Below the pieces are notes generated by a model. That model had not been told where the DNA came from. It saw nothing but the letters and a program-made list of their open reading frames with translations, and did not search any database. A DNA stretch of 36,242 nt, from contig NZ_PVLR01000035.1 in assembly GCF_002980625.1 (NCBI RefSeq), positions 1 to 36,242 of the forward strand. The letters are read 5' to 3'. The position numbers and the translations under genes were made by a program. Below are positions 1 through 8,471 of this stretch, piece by piece. The stretch comes from Malikia spinosa. GTDB taxonomy: Bacteria > Pseudomonadota > Gammaproteobacteria > Burkholderiales > Burkholderiaceae_C. Each line of letters begins with the position of its first letter. Within the stretch, counting starts at the first letter, position 1.

Positions 1-33
1 CAGCCCCTGCTCGTAGGGATTGATATGTGTCAC
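1..33 (-). CDS. N-terminus of a truncated gene, possibly an AMP-dependent acyl-CoA ligase
   Basis: Only eleven codons lie in the window, read leftwards from a GTG at 31-33: V-T-H-I-N-P-Y-E-Q-G-L. An AGGAG Shine-Dalgarno sequence sits about six bases upstream on the minus strand (near 39-43), which is the main support for a real start. An N-terminus ending in a -QGL motif resembles that of acyl-CoA synthetases (3-methylmercaptopropionyl-CoA ligase type) in Burkholderiales. This is recollection applied to eleven residues, so the product call is tentative. The gene is divergent from the sensor kinase at 200. Confidence 0.4.
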   Translation of the reverse strand, partial: MTHINPYEQGL

Positions 34-199
34 TGGTGTCTCCTCTCTGGTGTGCGGCAGGTGCCTGGTCAGGGGTTCCAGGCTGCATCACTCGTTATCA
101 TCGGTAACCTTCTTTGCACCAGTCTTCTTCAAATGTGACGAATGTTTGCAAGGCCCGCAGTGGGTACTGCCGCAATCCTAGAATCCGTCAAGATTGACC
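34..199. promoter_or_regulatory. Divergent intergenic region with two inverted repeats
   Basis: This stretch separates the leftward gene start at 33 from the kinase start at 200. It holds an imperfect palindrome GTTATC-ATC-GGTAAC at 94-108 (one mismatch between arms) and a perfect 6-bp inverted repeat GCCTGG/CCAGGC at 63-68 and 78-83. The first has the size of a dimeric repressor operator, and the second could form a hairpin in the leftward leader. No convincing sigma-70 promoter pair was found, and no regulator is assigned. Confidence 0.3.
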
Positions 200-2260
200 A
201 TGCCTGTGCGAGACACCATGGACGCAGAAGTCCAACATCACCATCCATTGCCCGCTGAGCCGCAGCGCTGCGAGGCCTTGCAGGCGGCGCTCGATCTGAT
301 CGACCAGGGCATCATCCTGGTCGACAAGGATCTGAAACTCGTGGCCTGGAACCGATGTTTCCTGCGCCTGTTCGATTTCCCGCCCGAGATGGCCTATCCG
401 GGGGCGCCTGTCGAGAGCTTCATTCGCTACAACGCCCTGCGCGGCGAATACGGGCCCGGTGACCCGAAACAGCAGACGGCGGAGCGCGTCGCCGTGGCCA
501 GAAGCTTCCAGGAATACGAGATCGAGCGCATCCGCCCCAACGGCACCGTGCTGAGTGTGCGCGGCCTGGCGGTCCCCGGCCGGGGCCTGATGACCTTCTA
601 TTCCGATGTCACCGAGGCCAGGCATCGGGAGGCGCTGATCCGCGAGCAGAACGCCTGGCTCGAAGCCCGGGTCGCCGAGCGCACCGCCGAACTGCTGCAG
701 ACCAACGCCCACCTGCGCCAGGCGCTCGAGCACAACGAGGCGATTGCGCTGTCGCTGGTGCGCAGCGAGGGCCGGATGCGGCTGATCACGGATTCGATTC
801 CCGCGCTGCTGGCCTATTTCGGCCATGACCGCCACTACCATTACGTCAACCGCGGCTACCGCGACTGGTTCGGCATCGATCCGAGCAAGCCGGAAACGAT
901 CAAGGCCCGGGCTTTCCTGGGCGAGGACACCTATTCCCGGATCCGGCCCTATGTCATGCAGGCCATCAGGGGCAGCGCCGTCACCTTCGAGTACGAGGTG
1001 CAGACGGTGCACCGGGGGCTGCGGGTCGCGCGCACCAGCCTGATTCCCGAGACCAGCCCGCAGGGCGAGGTCGTCGGCTGCTTCGAGCTGACCTTCGATG
1101 TCACGGACGAACGGCTGGCGCATGACCGCATGGCCCAGGCGCAGAAGATGGAAGCGCTCGGATTGCTGACCGGCGGTCTGGCGCACGACTTCAACAATAT
1201 CCTGGCCGTGGTCCAGGGCAACCTGACGGCGCTGGCTGAAATCCCGGCCCTGAGCCCCTACCTCAATGACTACCTGAAGCCGGCGCTCGACGCCGCGTTG
1301 CGCGGCTCCCACCTGATCCGGGGCCTGCTGTCCTTTGCGCGCAAGCATCCCCTGAGCAGCCGGGTCGAGGACCTCAACCTGTGCCTGGCCCGTACCGCGA
1401 CCCTGTTGCGCGGCGTGCTGCCCGACAGCCTGAGCTTCGTCACCGAACCCTGGCCGCAGCCGCTTTTCGTCTGCCTCGACCCGAACCAGCTGCAGGATGC
1501 CCTGCTGAATCTGGCGCTCAATGCCCGCGACGCGACCGGTGGCAAGGGCCGGATCACGATCCGCTGCAGCCAGGTCACATTGGGACCGGAAGCCGCTGCC
1601 AAGCTCGACCTGGCCGCTGGCCAGTACGCCCGCATCAGCGTCGAGGATGACGGTTGCGGCATGGACCAGCTGACCATGGACCGTGTCTTCGAGCCCTTCT
1701 TCAGCACCAAGGCGCCGGGACAAGGCAGCGGCATGGGCATGGCCATGGTCTATGGCTTCGTTCAGCAGTCGGCCGGTGCGATCGAGTTGCGCAGTCAGGT
1801 CGAGCAGGGCACGACCGTTTCGCTGTTTTTCCCGCTGCCCGGCAGCGTGACCTTGCCGGCTGATCCGGTCGATGCCCCCTCGCTGGCGCCAGAGATTCCG
1901 TCCGAGGGCAGGCGTGGCCTGGCCCTGCTGGTCGAGGATGATCCCGGCCTGCGCCAGTTGCTGCGGCGCGAGTTGCTCGACATCGGCTTTTCGGTCATCG
2001 AGGCGGAAAACGGCGCCGAAGCCCTCGACCTGATCGACCACACCCAGGGCATCGAGCTCCTGCTGTCCGATGTCGTGATGCCCGGCTCGATCGATGGCCT
2101 GCAAGTCGTGGCCCATGCGCGCGCCAAGGGCTCGATCCCGCGCATCGTGCTGATGAGTGCCTTCGTGCCCAACCGCGCCGTGGCGGCAGAAGTGCCCTTC
2201 CTGCAAAAGCCGTTCTCGCGCGCCGAACTGCAGCTCGCCCTCTCGAGTGCCCGGCCATGA
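200..2260 (+). CDS. Cytosolic hybrid sensor histidine kinase (PAS-PAS-HisKA-HATPase-REC)
   Basis: 686-residue hybrid kinase. An N-terminal PAS-like domain (about 25-140) is followed by a short helical linker rich in Ala, Glu and Arg, then a second PAS domain (about 190-305). The dimerisation/phosphoacceptor helix carries GLAHDFNN with His329. The HATPase_c domain has an N-box around LALNARDA, a G1 box EDDGCGM and the G2 run GSGMGMAMVYG. A C-terminal receiver domain (about 575-686) has an acidic pair near LVEDD, phosphoacceptor Asp624 in SDVVMPG and the conserved Lys in QKPF. No membrane segment or signal peptide is visible, so the input is probably intracellular. The ATG at 200 is chosen over an in-frame TTG at 194; an ATG at 218 is also possible and no start has a strong Shine-Dalgarno. 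Its stop overlaps the regulator start by 4 bp. The signal sensed is unknown. Confidence 0.9.
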   Translation: MPVRDTMDAEVQHHHPLPAEPQRCEALQAALDLIDQGIILVDKDLKLVAWNRCFLRLFDFPPEMAYPGAPVESFIRYNALRGEYGPGDPKQQTAERVAVARSFQEYEIERIRPNGTVLSVRGLAVPGRGLMTFYSDVTEARHREALIREQNAWLEARVAERTAELLQTNAHLRQALEHNEAIALSLVRSEGRMRLITDSIPALLAYFGHDRHYHYVNRGYRDWFGIDPSKPETIKARAFLGEDTYSRIRPYVMQAIRGSAVTFEYEVQTVHRGLRVARTSLIPETSPQGEVVGCFELTFDVTDERLAHDRMAQAQKMEALGLLTGGLAHDFNNILAVVQGNLTALAEIPALSPYLNDYLKPALDAALRGSHLIRGLLSFARKHPLSSRVEDLNLCLARTATLLRGVLPDSLSFVTEPWPQPLFVCLDPNQLQDALLNLALNARDATGGKGRITIRCSQVTLGPEAAAKLDLAAGQYARISVEDDGCGMDQLTMDRVFEPFFSTKAPGQGSGMGMAMVYGFVQQSAGAIELRSQVEQGTTVSLFFPLPGSVTLPADPVDAPSLAPEIPSEGRRGLALLVEDDPGLRQLLRRELLDIGFSVIEAENGAEALDLIDHTQGIELLLSDVVMPGSIDGLQVVAHARAKGSIPRIVLMSAFVPNRAVAAEVPFLQKPFSRAELQLALSSARP

Positions 2261-2997
2261 CCGAAGTCACCGCCACCCCGAGGCCATGTGCCTCCAGCCC
2301 GCTGATCTTCGTGGTCGAGGACGATATTGGCGTGGCGCAACTGGTCGTCAGAATGCTGGAGTCGTTCCAGTTCCAGGTCCGGCGCTTTGGCGACGGCGGC
2401 TCGGTGCTGCACCATATCCGGGCCGAGCATCCGGCGCTGTGCGTTGTCGACCTCGGCCTGCCGGACATGGACGGCATCGAACTGGTGCGGCAGATCGGCC
2501 AGATCAGTTCATGCGGCGTGCTGATCCTGACCGGGCGCGACCATCCGGTGGACCGGGTGATGGGGCTGGAGCTCGGCGGGGATGACTACATCACCAAGCC
2601 GTTCGACCCGCGCGAGCTGGTGGCACGGGTGCGCAGCATCCTGCGCCGACGCCAGCCCCAGGACCCGGTGCCCGAGGCCCGGCAGCGCCGCTATGCCCGC
2701 TTCCTGGACTGGAGCTGGGATTGCGCTGCCAACACCTTGCGCGACCCTGCCGGCGAGGAGCATGTGCTGGGCAATGCCGAATCACGGGTGCTGAAAGCCT
2801 TCCTGGAGCGCCCGCACCAGATCCTCACGCGCGAGCAGTTGCTCGGTCAGCGCGACCTGTCCCCGATGGACCGCAGCATCGACGTGCGGATCTCGCGCAT
2901 CCGGCGCAAGCTCGAACCCGATCCGCAAAACCCCAAGATCATCAAGACCGTCTACGGCGCCGGCTACATGTTCACGGCCGCCGTCATCTGGTCATGA
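2257..2997 (+). CDS. OmpR/PhoB-type response regulator
   Basis: 246 residues: receiver domain (about 15-130) with acidic pocket residues in VVEDD, phosphoacceptor Asp65 in VVDLGLPDMDG, the conserved Thr in LTGRD and Lys in TKPFD. A winged-helix DNA-binding domain follows (about 145-240) and ends with the typical DVRISRIRRKLE and GAGYMF signatures. The ATGA overlap with the upstream kinase indicates translational coupling, so the two are a cognate pair. The kinase carries its own receiver, so phosphate may reach this protein directly from the kinase His rather than through the attached receiver. No Hpt domain is encoded nearby. Target genes are unknown; the ETF-QO gene 22 bp downstream is on the same strand. 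Confidence 0.92.
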   Translation: MTEVTATPRPCASSPLIFVVEDDIGVAQLVVRMLESFQFQVRRFGDGGSVLHHIRAEHPALCVVDLGLPDMDGIELVRQIGQISSCGVLILTGRDHPVDRVMGLELGGDDYITKPFDPRELVARVRSILRRRQPQDPVPEARQRRYARFLDWSWDCAANTLRDPAGEEHVLGNAESRVLKAFLERPHQILTREQLLGQRDLSPMDRSIDVRISRIRRKLEPDPQNPKIIKTVYGAGYMFTAAVIWS

Positions 2998-3019
2998 GCT
3001 CACTCAATCCCCAACAAAC

Positions 3020-4705
3020 ATGAAGACACCTGCCACCTTGCTCGAACAATACGGCCCGCGCGAAGCGATGGAATACGACGTGGTGATCGTGGGCGCCGGC
3101 CCGGCCGGCCTGGCAACCGCGATCCGCCTGAAGCAACTCGCCGCCGAGAAGGGCAGCGAGGTCAACGTCTGCGTGCTCGAAAAAGGCTCCGAGCCCGGCG
3201 CCCATATTCTGTCGGGCGCCGTGATGGACCCACAGGCGATCACGGAACTGCTGCCCGACTGGAAGGCGCAGGGCGCGCCGTTGAACCAGCCGGTCACTGG
3301 CGACGAGGTGCTGTTCCTGTCTGAAACCGGCGTCAAGAAGACCCCTGACTGGCTGCTGCCCGACTGCTTCCACAACGACGGCAACTACGTGATCAGCCTC
3401 GGTGCGGTGACCAAGTGGCTCGGTGAGCAGGCCGAAGGCCTGGGGGTCGAGATCTTCCCGGGCTTTGCCGCGTCCGAAGTGCTGTTCAACGAGGACGGCA
3501 GCGTCAAGGGCGTCGCCACCGGCCACCAGGGCCTGGGCAAGGATGGCGAGCCGACCGACGCGTTCCAGATCGGCATGGAGCTGCACGCCAAGTACACCGT
3601 GTTCGCCGAAGGCGCACGCGGCCACCTGGGCAAGTCGCTGATTTCGCATTTCCAGCTCGACGCTGGCAAGGACCCGCAAACCTACGGCATCGGCATCAAG
3701 GAACTGTGGGAAATCCCAGCCGACAAGGCCAAGCCTGGCCTGGTGGTGCACACCGCCGGCTGGCCGCTCGATGGCCAGACCTACGGCGGCGGCTTCCTCT
3801 ATCACTTGGAGGGCAACAAGGTCACGCTCGGCTTCGTGGTCGGACTCGACTACCAGAACCCCTGGCTCTCCCCGTTCGAGGAAATGCAGCGCTGGAAGAC
3901 CCACCCTGCTATCCGCGCCCATCTGGAAGGCGGCAAGCGCATCGGCTACGGCGCGCGCGCCATCGTCGCTGGCGGCCTGCACTCGCTGCCGAAAACCGTG
4001 TTCCCGGGCGGCGCATTGGTCGGCTGCGACGCGGGCTACCTGAACGCCGCGCGCATCAAGGGCAGCCATGCCGCGATCAAGAGCGGCATGCTGTGCGCCG
4101 AGGCCGCGTTCGAAGCTGTTCAAGCAGGTCGCCAGAGCGACGAACTCGCTGCCTACCCGCAAGCCTTCGAGCAGAGCTGGCTGCACGCCGAGCTCGACCA
4201 GTCGCGCAACTTCAAGGCCTGGTTCAAGAAGGGCAACACCATGGGCGCGCTGATGACCGGCATCGAGCACTGGCTGCTGCCCAAGCTCGGCATGAAGCGC
4301 CCGCCGTGGAGCCTGCACCGTACGCACGCCGATCACACTTATCTCAAGCCCGCAGCCGAAAGCCCGAAGATCGAGTATCAAAAGCCCGACGGCAAGCTGA
4401 CCTTCGACCGCCTGAGCAGCGTGTTTATCAGCAACACCAACCACGAGGAAAACCAGCCGGCACACCTGACCTTGAAGGACACCAGTGTGCCGGTCAACAT
4501 CAACCTGGCCAGGTTCGCCGGTCCCGAGAGCCGCTACTGCCCGGCTGGTGTCTACGAGTTCATGAACAAGGACGGACAGGACCAGCTGGTGATCAACGCG
4601 CAGAACTGCGTGCACTGCAAGACCTGCGACATCAAGGACCCGACGCAGAACATCGTCTGGGTCACGCCCGAGGGCGGCGGCGGTCCTAACTACGCAGGCA
4701 TGTGA
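3020..4705 (+). CDS. etfD: Electron transfer flavoprotein-ubiquinone oxidoreductase (ETF-QO)
   Basis: 561 residues, the usual size for ETF-QO. The enzyme takes electrons from reduced ETF (from acyl-CoA and other flavin dehydrogenases) and passes them to the quinone pool at the inner membrane. An FAD Rossmann motif VIVGAGPAG lies near residue 22. The body of the protein, with YGIGIKELWE and the GGLHSLPK region, follows the family. The C-terminus holds the 4Fe-4S ligands Cys507, Cys530, Cys533 and Cys536 (CVHCKTCDIKDP) and the family ending NIVWVTPEGGGGPNY. The ATG at 3020 has no clear Shine-Dalgarno but keeps the usual N-terminal peptide; an internal ATG at 3068 would start right at the flavin fold. 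It follows the two-component pair by 22 bp, so co-transcription is possible. Genes for ETF itself are not in the window. Confidence 0.95.
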   Translation: MKTPATLLEQYGPREAMEYDVVIVGAGPAGLATAIRLKQLAAEKGSEVNVCVLEKGSEPGAHILSGAVMDPQAITELLPDWKAQGAPLNQPVTGDEVLFLSETGVKKTPDWLLPDCFHNDGNYVISLGAVTKWLGEQAEGLGVEIFPGFAASEVLFNEDGSVKGVATGHQGLGKDGEPTDAFQIGMELHAKYTVFAEGARGHLGKSLISHFQLDAGKDPQTYGIGIKELWEIPADKAKPGLVVHTAGWPLDGQTYGGGFLYHLEGNKVTLGFVVGLDYQNPWLSPFEEMQRWKTHPAIRAHLEGGKRIGYGARAIVAGGLHSLPKTVFPGGALVGCDAGYLNAARIKGSHAAIKSGMLCAEAAFEAVQAGRQSDELAAYPQAFEQSWLHAELDQSRNFKAWFKKGNTMGALMTGIEHWLLPKLGMKRPPWSLHRTHADHTYLKPAAESPKIEYQKPDGKLTFDRLSSVFISNTNHEENQPAHLTLKDTSVPVNINLARFAGPESRYCPAGVYEFMNKDGQDQLVINAQNCVHCKTCDIKDPTQNIVWVTPEGGGGPNYAGM

Positions 4706-4750
4706 ATCGGCGGCGCGGTACAGCCCCGCTGTGCCAGCGTCCCCTGGTCT

Positions 4751-5440
4751 TCAGCCTGGCAGCAGCCGATTCAAGTCGATCAGCTGGCTCAGCGGCACGC
4801 CTTCGGGCGCCTCGTAATCCGCCATCACATATATCCGTTCGGCCTGACTGGCGCAGTCCAGCAGGCAGCGCGTGATGCAGCGCCTGGACGGCAGGTCGAG
4901 TGCCGCATAGGGCTGATCCAGCAAGGTCAGTGCGGCACCGGCCGCCAAGGCGGCAGCCAGCGCCACCTTGCGCCGGCTGCCGGTCGACAGCATGAACAGC
5001 GCCTTGTCCAGATGAGGCGTCAGTCCCAGTTCGGCCTGCAACTCGTCGAGCATGGCATCGTTCCAGCGTGGGTAGCGCCCGCGCAGCTGTTGCCAGTAAG
5101 CGCTCACGCTCATCTTGTCCTGCGAACGGTCGGCCGGATCGGCCCAGAACACCAGCCGTTCCAGCTCGGTGGTTGATACCGGTCTGGAATGCAACAGCCA
5201 CTGCACCTGGCCGCTGCGTGGCTTGACCGTGCCTGAGAGCCAGCGCAGCAGATGGCTCATGTCGCTGTCCTCGTCGCTGCGGACCAGCGTGAGCCCGGGC
5301 CTGAGCTGCAGTCCGGTCAGACGCCGCGGCTCCGAGCCTGGACAGTCAAGGACCAGATCCTCGGCCAGCAGCAGGACCGGGTAGGGGGCTGAAATTGACG
5401 CCTCGGGCAGTGAAGACATGGGATTCGCAAACGGTGACAT
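4751..5440 (-). CDS. Orphan ABC-ATPase-like protein with degenerate nucleotide-binding motifs
   Basis: 229 residues with the outline of an ABC ATPase but damaged motifs. A signature-like LSTGSRRK is at 151-158, a Walker B-like strand LTLLDQP at 171-177 (Gln where the catalytic Glu is expected), and a D-loop-like AALD at 179-182. At the Walker A position (about 51-70) the sequence reads RSDEDSDMSHLL, with neither the glycine loop nor the lysine, and no switch histidine follows the last strand (VMADYE). It should therefore bind or hydrolyse ATP poorly, if at all. No permease or substrate-binding gene adjoins it. It is convergent with the ETF-QO gene, 45 bp away. The start at 5440 could instead be the ATG at 5419; neither has a clear ribosome site. 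The reading frame is intact, so it is probably expressed. Function unknown. Confidence 0.7.
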   Translation of the reverse strand: MSPFANPMSSLPEASISAPYPVLLLAEDLVLDCPGSEPRRLTGLQLRPGLTLVRSDEDSDMSHLLRWLSGTVKPRSGQVQWLLHSRPVSTTELERLVFWADPADRSQDKMSVSAYWQQLRGRYPRWNDAMLDELQAELGLTPHLDKALFMLSTGSRRKVALAAALAAGAALTLLDQPYAALDLPSRRCITRCLLDCASQAERIYVMADYEAPEGVPLSQLIDLNRLLPG

Positions 5441-5545
5441 GCTGAAGCGCTCGATTGTCGACGATCGGGGCAGTCTGGCCGGACGTTCATCCTGGCGCCG
5501 CTGGCAAGACGGACTTCAGGCACAGTGCGATTGAATCGCTTACCC

Positions 5546-5574
5546 TTGAGGCAAACGGTCAGCCTGGATAGACG
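5546..5574 (+). promoter_or_regulatory. Possible sigma-70 promoter for the ydbH operon
   Basis: TTGAGG at 5546-5551 and TAGACG at 5569-5574 are separated by 17 bp and lie about 35 bp before the ydbH ATG. The match is 4 of 6 at -35 and 3 of 6 at -10, so this is a weak prediction. Confidence 0.3.
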
Positions 5575-5609
5575 GTCCCAGGCGCGCTGCCGGTTTGGCT
5601 GGATGTCGC

Positions 5610-7859
5610 ATGAAATCAAGACGCTGGATATATCGCTTTCTCGGGCTGGCCCTGGTGCTGGCCATGCTGCTTGCGGGCTGGATGGCTTGGCAGAGCAGGG
5701 GCGGCATGGCCCAGCTCCAAGGTGAGTCGATCGCTGGCTGGACCATCGATTCGGTGCAGGTGGAGTCGGTCGAGTCCGGCCGGCTCAGGTTCGATCAGCT
5801 GCAACTGAGCCAGGACGGGCAGGGTGGCTCGCGCATCGAGCTCGAGCTGCAAGGGGTGCAGGTCGACTTTTCGCTGTTCAAGCGCCATGTCGACCTGCTG
5901 CAGGTGCGCCAGGCCAAGGCGGTCTGGCGCGCTGGCCAGGCCAGCGACCCGCAGCCCTGGCCGCGACTGTTCGAGTCCCCGCTGCCATTGACCGAGCTCA
6001 GGATCGAGCGCCTGCAAGCCTCGGTCGAGCTCGGCCAGGGCAGGAGCTGGCAGATCGAGACGCCCTTGCAGTTGCAACAGCAAAGTGATGGCCGACTGCT
6101 GATGGCAGCGGAAATCGATCGGCAACCACTGCAACTGCTGGTCACCCCTGGAGCCGCAGTGAAAGCCGAGCTGCACTGGCCCTACAAGAGCGACCAGCCT
6201 GCTGTTGTCGATTTATATGTAACTTACGCAAAATTAAGCTCACCACTGAATCAAGTAACCAAAACAAAACCCAAAGTCGAAATACAGGGTAAGTTTCCGC
6301 TCAAGCTAGCGACACCGCTTGGCAAATGGCTGCTGCCAACTACCGAGCTACCGCGTGGCAATGGCATCCTGAACTTCAAGGCCTTGCTGGAACTTGGCCC
6401 CTACACAGGCCAATGGACATCGCTCGAGGCCCAACTGCAGGCCGACCAGGCCCAGCTGGAGTGGGGCGCTGCGAGCAATCCGACCCGCATTCAGCTGAAC
6501 GGTCCGGCTTCGCTGCAGCTGCGTCCGGGAAAAACGGGCATCGAATGGTCGACCACCCTGCAACCGGCATTGAAATGGAAAATCAGCGCCGGGCGCGGAC
6601 CCGCCTGGATGGCTGCCTCCACCTTGAAACAGGCCTGGCGCATTGCACCCGGACCGCAGCGCTACAGCGCCAGCCTGCCGTTCGAGCTGCAATTGAAGGG
6701 CAGGGAGGAGCCGTTGGCGCTCACGCTGGAGCGCTTGCAGCTTGATCTGGCGCGCAATGCCTCGCTGCGTTCCGCCAATGGACAGCTGCGCCTGGCGGCA
6801 ACCCAACTGCATGCCGACTGGCCTGCCGCCGCGCTTGAGACCCAATGGCGCTTGCAGGACCAGAAGCTCGCCCTGACGGGACAGCTGTTGCTGCAAGGCC
6901 AGCCGCTGCTCCAGCTGGCCGGTGACTATGGGCTGACAAGTTCCTGCGGCCAGGGCAGGCTGGACTATGCGGGCTCGCTGGCCACGCTCGACCGGCTGCT
7001 GCAGCCGCGCCCGAAAAACCTGCAGCTACTGCGCATCAAGGCCGGCGCGGGATCGGGCTGGCTGGCCGGGCAGCTTTGCCTGCGCCCCGGCAAGGCCGTC
7101 GAGCCCGTGGTGACGGGGCAGTGGCAGCTGAAGCAGGCCGAAATCGGCTGGGACAAGGCGCTGGCCAAGGGGATCAATCTGGACCTGACACTCAAGGGAA
7201 TGGCGCCGCTGGCAGGCAGCCTGGCGCTCAAGCTCGAAACGGCCAGCTTGGCCGCTGGTCTGGCACTGGCGCCAGCCAGCCTCGCGCTCGACTGGACAGA
7301 TCGCCTGTTGCAGCTGCATCGGTTCGACGCCGGACTGCTGGACGGAAAACTGTCAGCCGCGGAAGTCGCTCTCAAGCTGCCTGCCAGTCCGGAACATATC
7401 TCGTGGCAGATCCCGCTCAATGTCAGCCAGATCGATCTGGAGCGCCTGTTGACCATCCTGGACGTGCCGGGGCTGTCGGGCAATGGCCGCCTGTCGGGTC
7501 AGTTGCCGCTGGTCTGGACTGCGGCCGGCGTCGAAATCCGCAACGGCCAGCTGTCGAGCCAGCAGGCCGGCCAACTGCGCTATGTCAGTACAGTGCCCGT
7601 CACCGACAACCCGGGCCTGCAGGCGCTGCGTGACTTCCGCTACAGCCAGTTCGGGCTTGATCTCGATTACCAGGCCGATGGCAAATATGCCGTGAACATG
7701 CGGCTCGACGGCAACAATCCCGAGTTCTACCGCGGGCACCCGATTGCCTTCAAGCTCAAGCTCGATGGCGCCTTGCCTGGCCTGTTCAAGGGCGCGCTGT
7801 TGTCGGGCGACTTCGATGCTTACATCCTGAAGCAGTTGCAGCAGGGCATTCCGGAGTAA
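5610..7859 (+). CDS. ydbH: YdbH-family AsmA-like intermembrane phospholipid transport protein
   Basis: 749 residues. An N-terminal basic stretch plus hydrophobic segment (about 8-28) forms a membrane anchor, and the rest is a long periplasmic beta-rich repeat region of the AsmA/TamB/YdbH type. In E. coli YdbH acts with TamB and YhdP in moving phospholipid between inner and outer membranes. The C-terminal 150 residues (GNGRLSGQLPL, then GQLRYVST and RDFRYSQFGLDLDY) match the conserved YdbH C-terminal domain. The ATG at 5610 is preferred over an in-frame TTG at 5595 because it places two basic residues before the hydrophobic core. It is followed by the lipoprotein YnbE and by YdbL, the same order as in E. 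coli. Codons 198-235 are unusually AT-rich (TTA, ATA, GTA, AAA) compared with the rest of the gene. Confidence 0.85.
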   Translation: MKSRRWIYRFLGLALVLAMLLAGWMAWQSRGGMAQLQGESIAGWTIDSVQVESVESGRLRFDQLQLSQDGQGGSRIELELQGVQVDFSLFKRHVDLLQVRQAKAVWRAGQASDPQPWPRLFESPLPLTELRIERLQASVELGQGRSWQIETPLQLQQQSDGRLLMAAEIDRQPLQLLVTPGAAVKAELHWPYKSDQPAVVDLYVTYAKLSSPLNQVTKTKPKVEIQGKFPLKLATPLGKWLLPTTELPRGNGILNFKALLELGPYTGQWTSLEAQLQADQAQLEWGAASNPTRIQLNGPASLQLRPGKTGIEWSTTLQPALKWKISAGRGPAWMAASTLKQAWRIAPGPQRYSASLPFELQLKGREEPLALTLERLQLDLARNASLRSANGQLRLAATQLHADWPAAALETQWRLQDQKLALTGQLLLQGQPLLQLAGDYGLTSSCGQGRLDYAGSLATLDRLLQPRPKNLQLLRIKAGAGSGWLAGQLCLRPGKAVEPVVTGQWQLKQAEIGWDKALAKGINLDLTLKGMAPLAGSLALKLETASLAAGLALAPASLALDWTDRLLQLHRFDAGLLDGKLSAAEVALKLPASPEHISWQIPLNVSQIDLERLLTILDVPGLSGNGRLSGQLPLVWTAAGVEIRNGQLSSQQAGQLRYVSTVPVTDNPGLQALRDFRYSQFGLDLDYQADGKYAVNMRLDGNNPEFYRGHPIAFKLKLDGALPGLFKGALLSGDFDAYILKQLQQGIPE

Positions 7860-7910
7860 GGTAGCGCCAGGATTGTCCGCGGCCCCCGCCGCTGGATCAT
7901 GGAGGAGTCG

Positions 7911-8108
7911 ATGCCACAACATTCACGCGTCATCGGGCTGCTGGGCCTGTCGGTCCTGCTGCTTGCTGCCTGTTCGCCCACGGTCAAGCTGCAGGCCCCC
8001 GACAAGCCGATCGAGATCAACATGACGGTCAACATCAAGCATGAAATCCTGCTCAAGGTCGAGAAGGAAGTGCAGCAGATGTTCCAGTCCGACAAGGGCC
8101 TGTTCTGA
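7911..8108 (+). CDS. ynbE: YnbE-family small lipoprotein
   Basis: 65-residue lipoprotein. A hydrophobic signal peptide (about 7-20) ends in the lipobox LAAC, with Cys21 the lipidation site, followed by SPTVKLQAPDKPIEINMTVNI, typical of YnbE. An ATG also occurs at 7899, but GGAGGAG at 7901-7907 makes a near-perfect ribosome site for the ATG at 7911, which decides the start. In E. coli YnbE is an outer-membrane lipoprotein that completes the YdbH bridge. Here it follows ydbH by about 50 bp in the same operon. Confidence 0.88.
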   Translation: MPQHSRVIGLLGLSVLLLAACSPTVKLQAPDKPIEINMTVNIKHEILLKVEKEVQQMFQSDKGLF

Positions 8109-8144
8109 TCCGGCCTGATGGCCCTTATGACAACGAGCAAGCAC

Positions 8145-8471
8145 ATGAAAAAAGCATTCAAGGCCGCCGTCCTGGGACTCGCGCTGCTGGTCGGCACAGC
8201 GCATGCGATCGAGCTGGCCGATGCCAAGTCGCAGGGCTGGCTCGGCGAGCAGCGCGATGGCTATCTGGGTCTGGTGCGCAGCGACGCGCCACCCGCGGTG
8301 CGCCAGTTGCTGGACCAGGTCAACCGCCAGCGCACGGCCCAGTTCGAGCAGATTGCCACCCGCAACGGCATATCGGTCAACGATGCCGCCGCCGTATTCG
8401 CGCGCGAGGCCTTGCAACGCACCCAGCCCGGCAACTACATCCAGGGCCAGGGCGGCTGGGTCAAGAAATAG
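8145..8471 (+). CDS. ydbL: YdbL-family periplasmic protein (DUF1318)
   Basis: 108 residues: signal peptide MKKAFKAAVLGLALLVGTAHA with likely cleavage after AHA at 21, then a mature domain of the DUF1318/YdbL type containing QGWLGEQRDGYLG, RQLLDQVN and a C-terminal PGNYIQGQGGWVKK. In-frame ATGs at 8118 and 8127 exist, but the third at 8145 gives a classic signal peptide start. YdbL is a periplasmic partner that modulates the YdbH-YnbE interaction in E. coli. It is the last gene of the three-gene operon and abuts the convergent hypothetical gene at 8472 with no intergenic base. Confidence 0.85.
   Translation: MKKAFKAAVLGLALLVGTAHAIELADAKSQGWLGEQRDGYLGLVRSDAPPAVRQLLDQVNRQRTAQFEQIATRNGISVNDAAAVFAREALQRTQPGNYIQGQGGWVKK

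Noticed and set aside
188-2206. 672-codon frame antisense to the sensor kinase
   Set aside because: Same reason: mirror of the kinase codons, no domain, and the kinase motifs on the plus strand are unambiguous.
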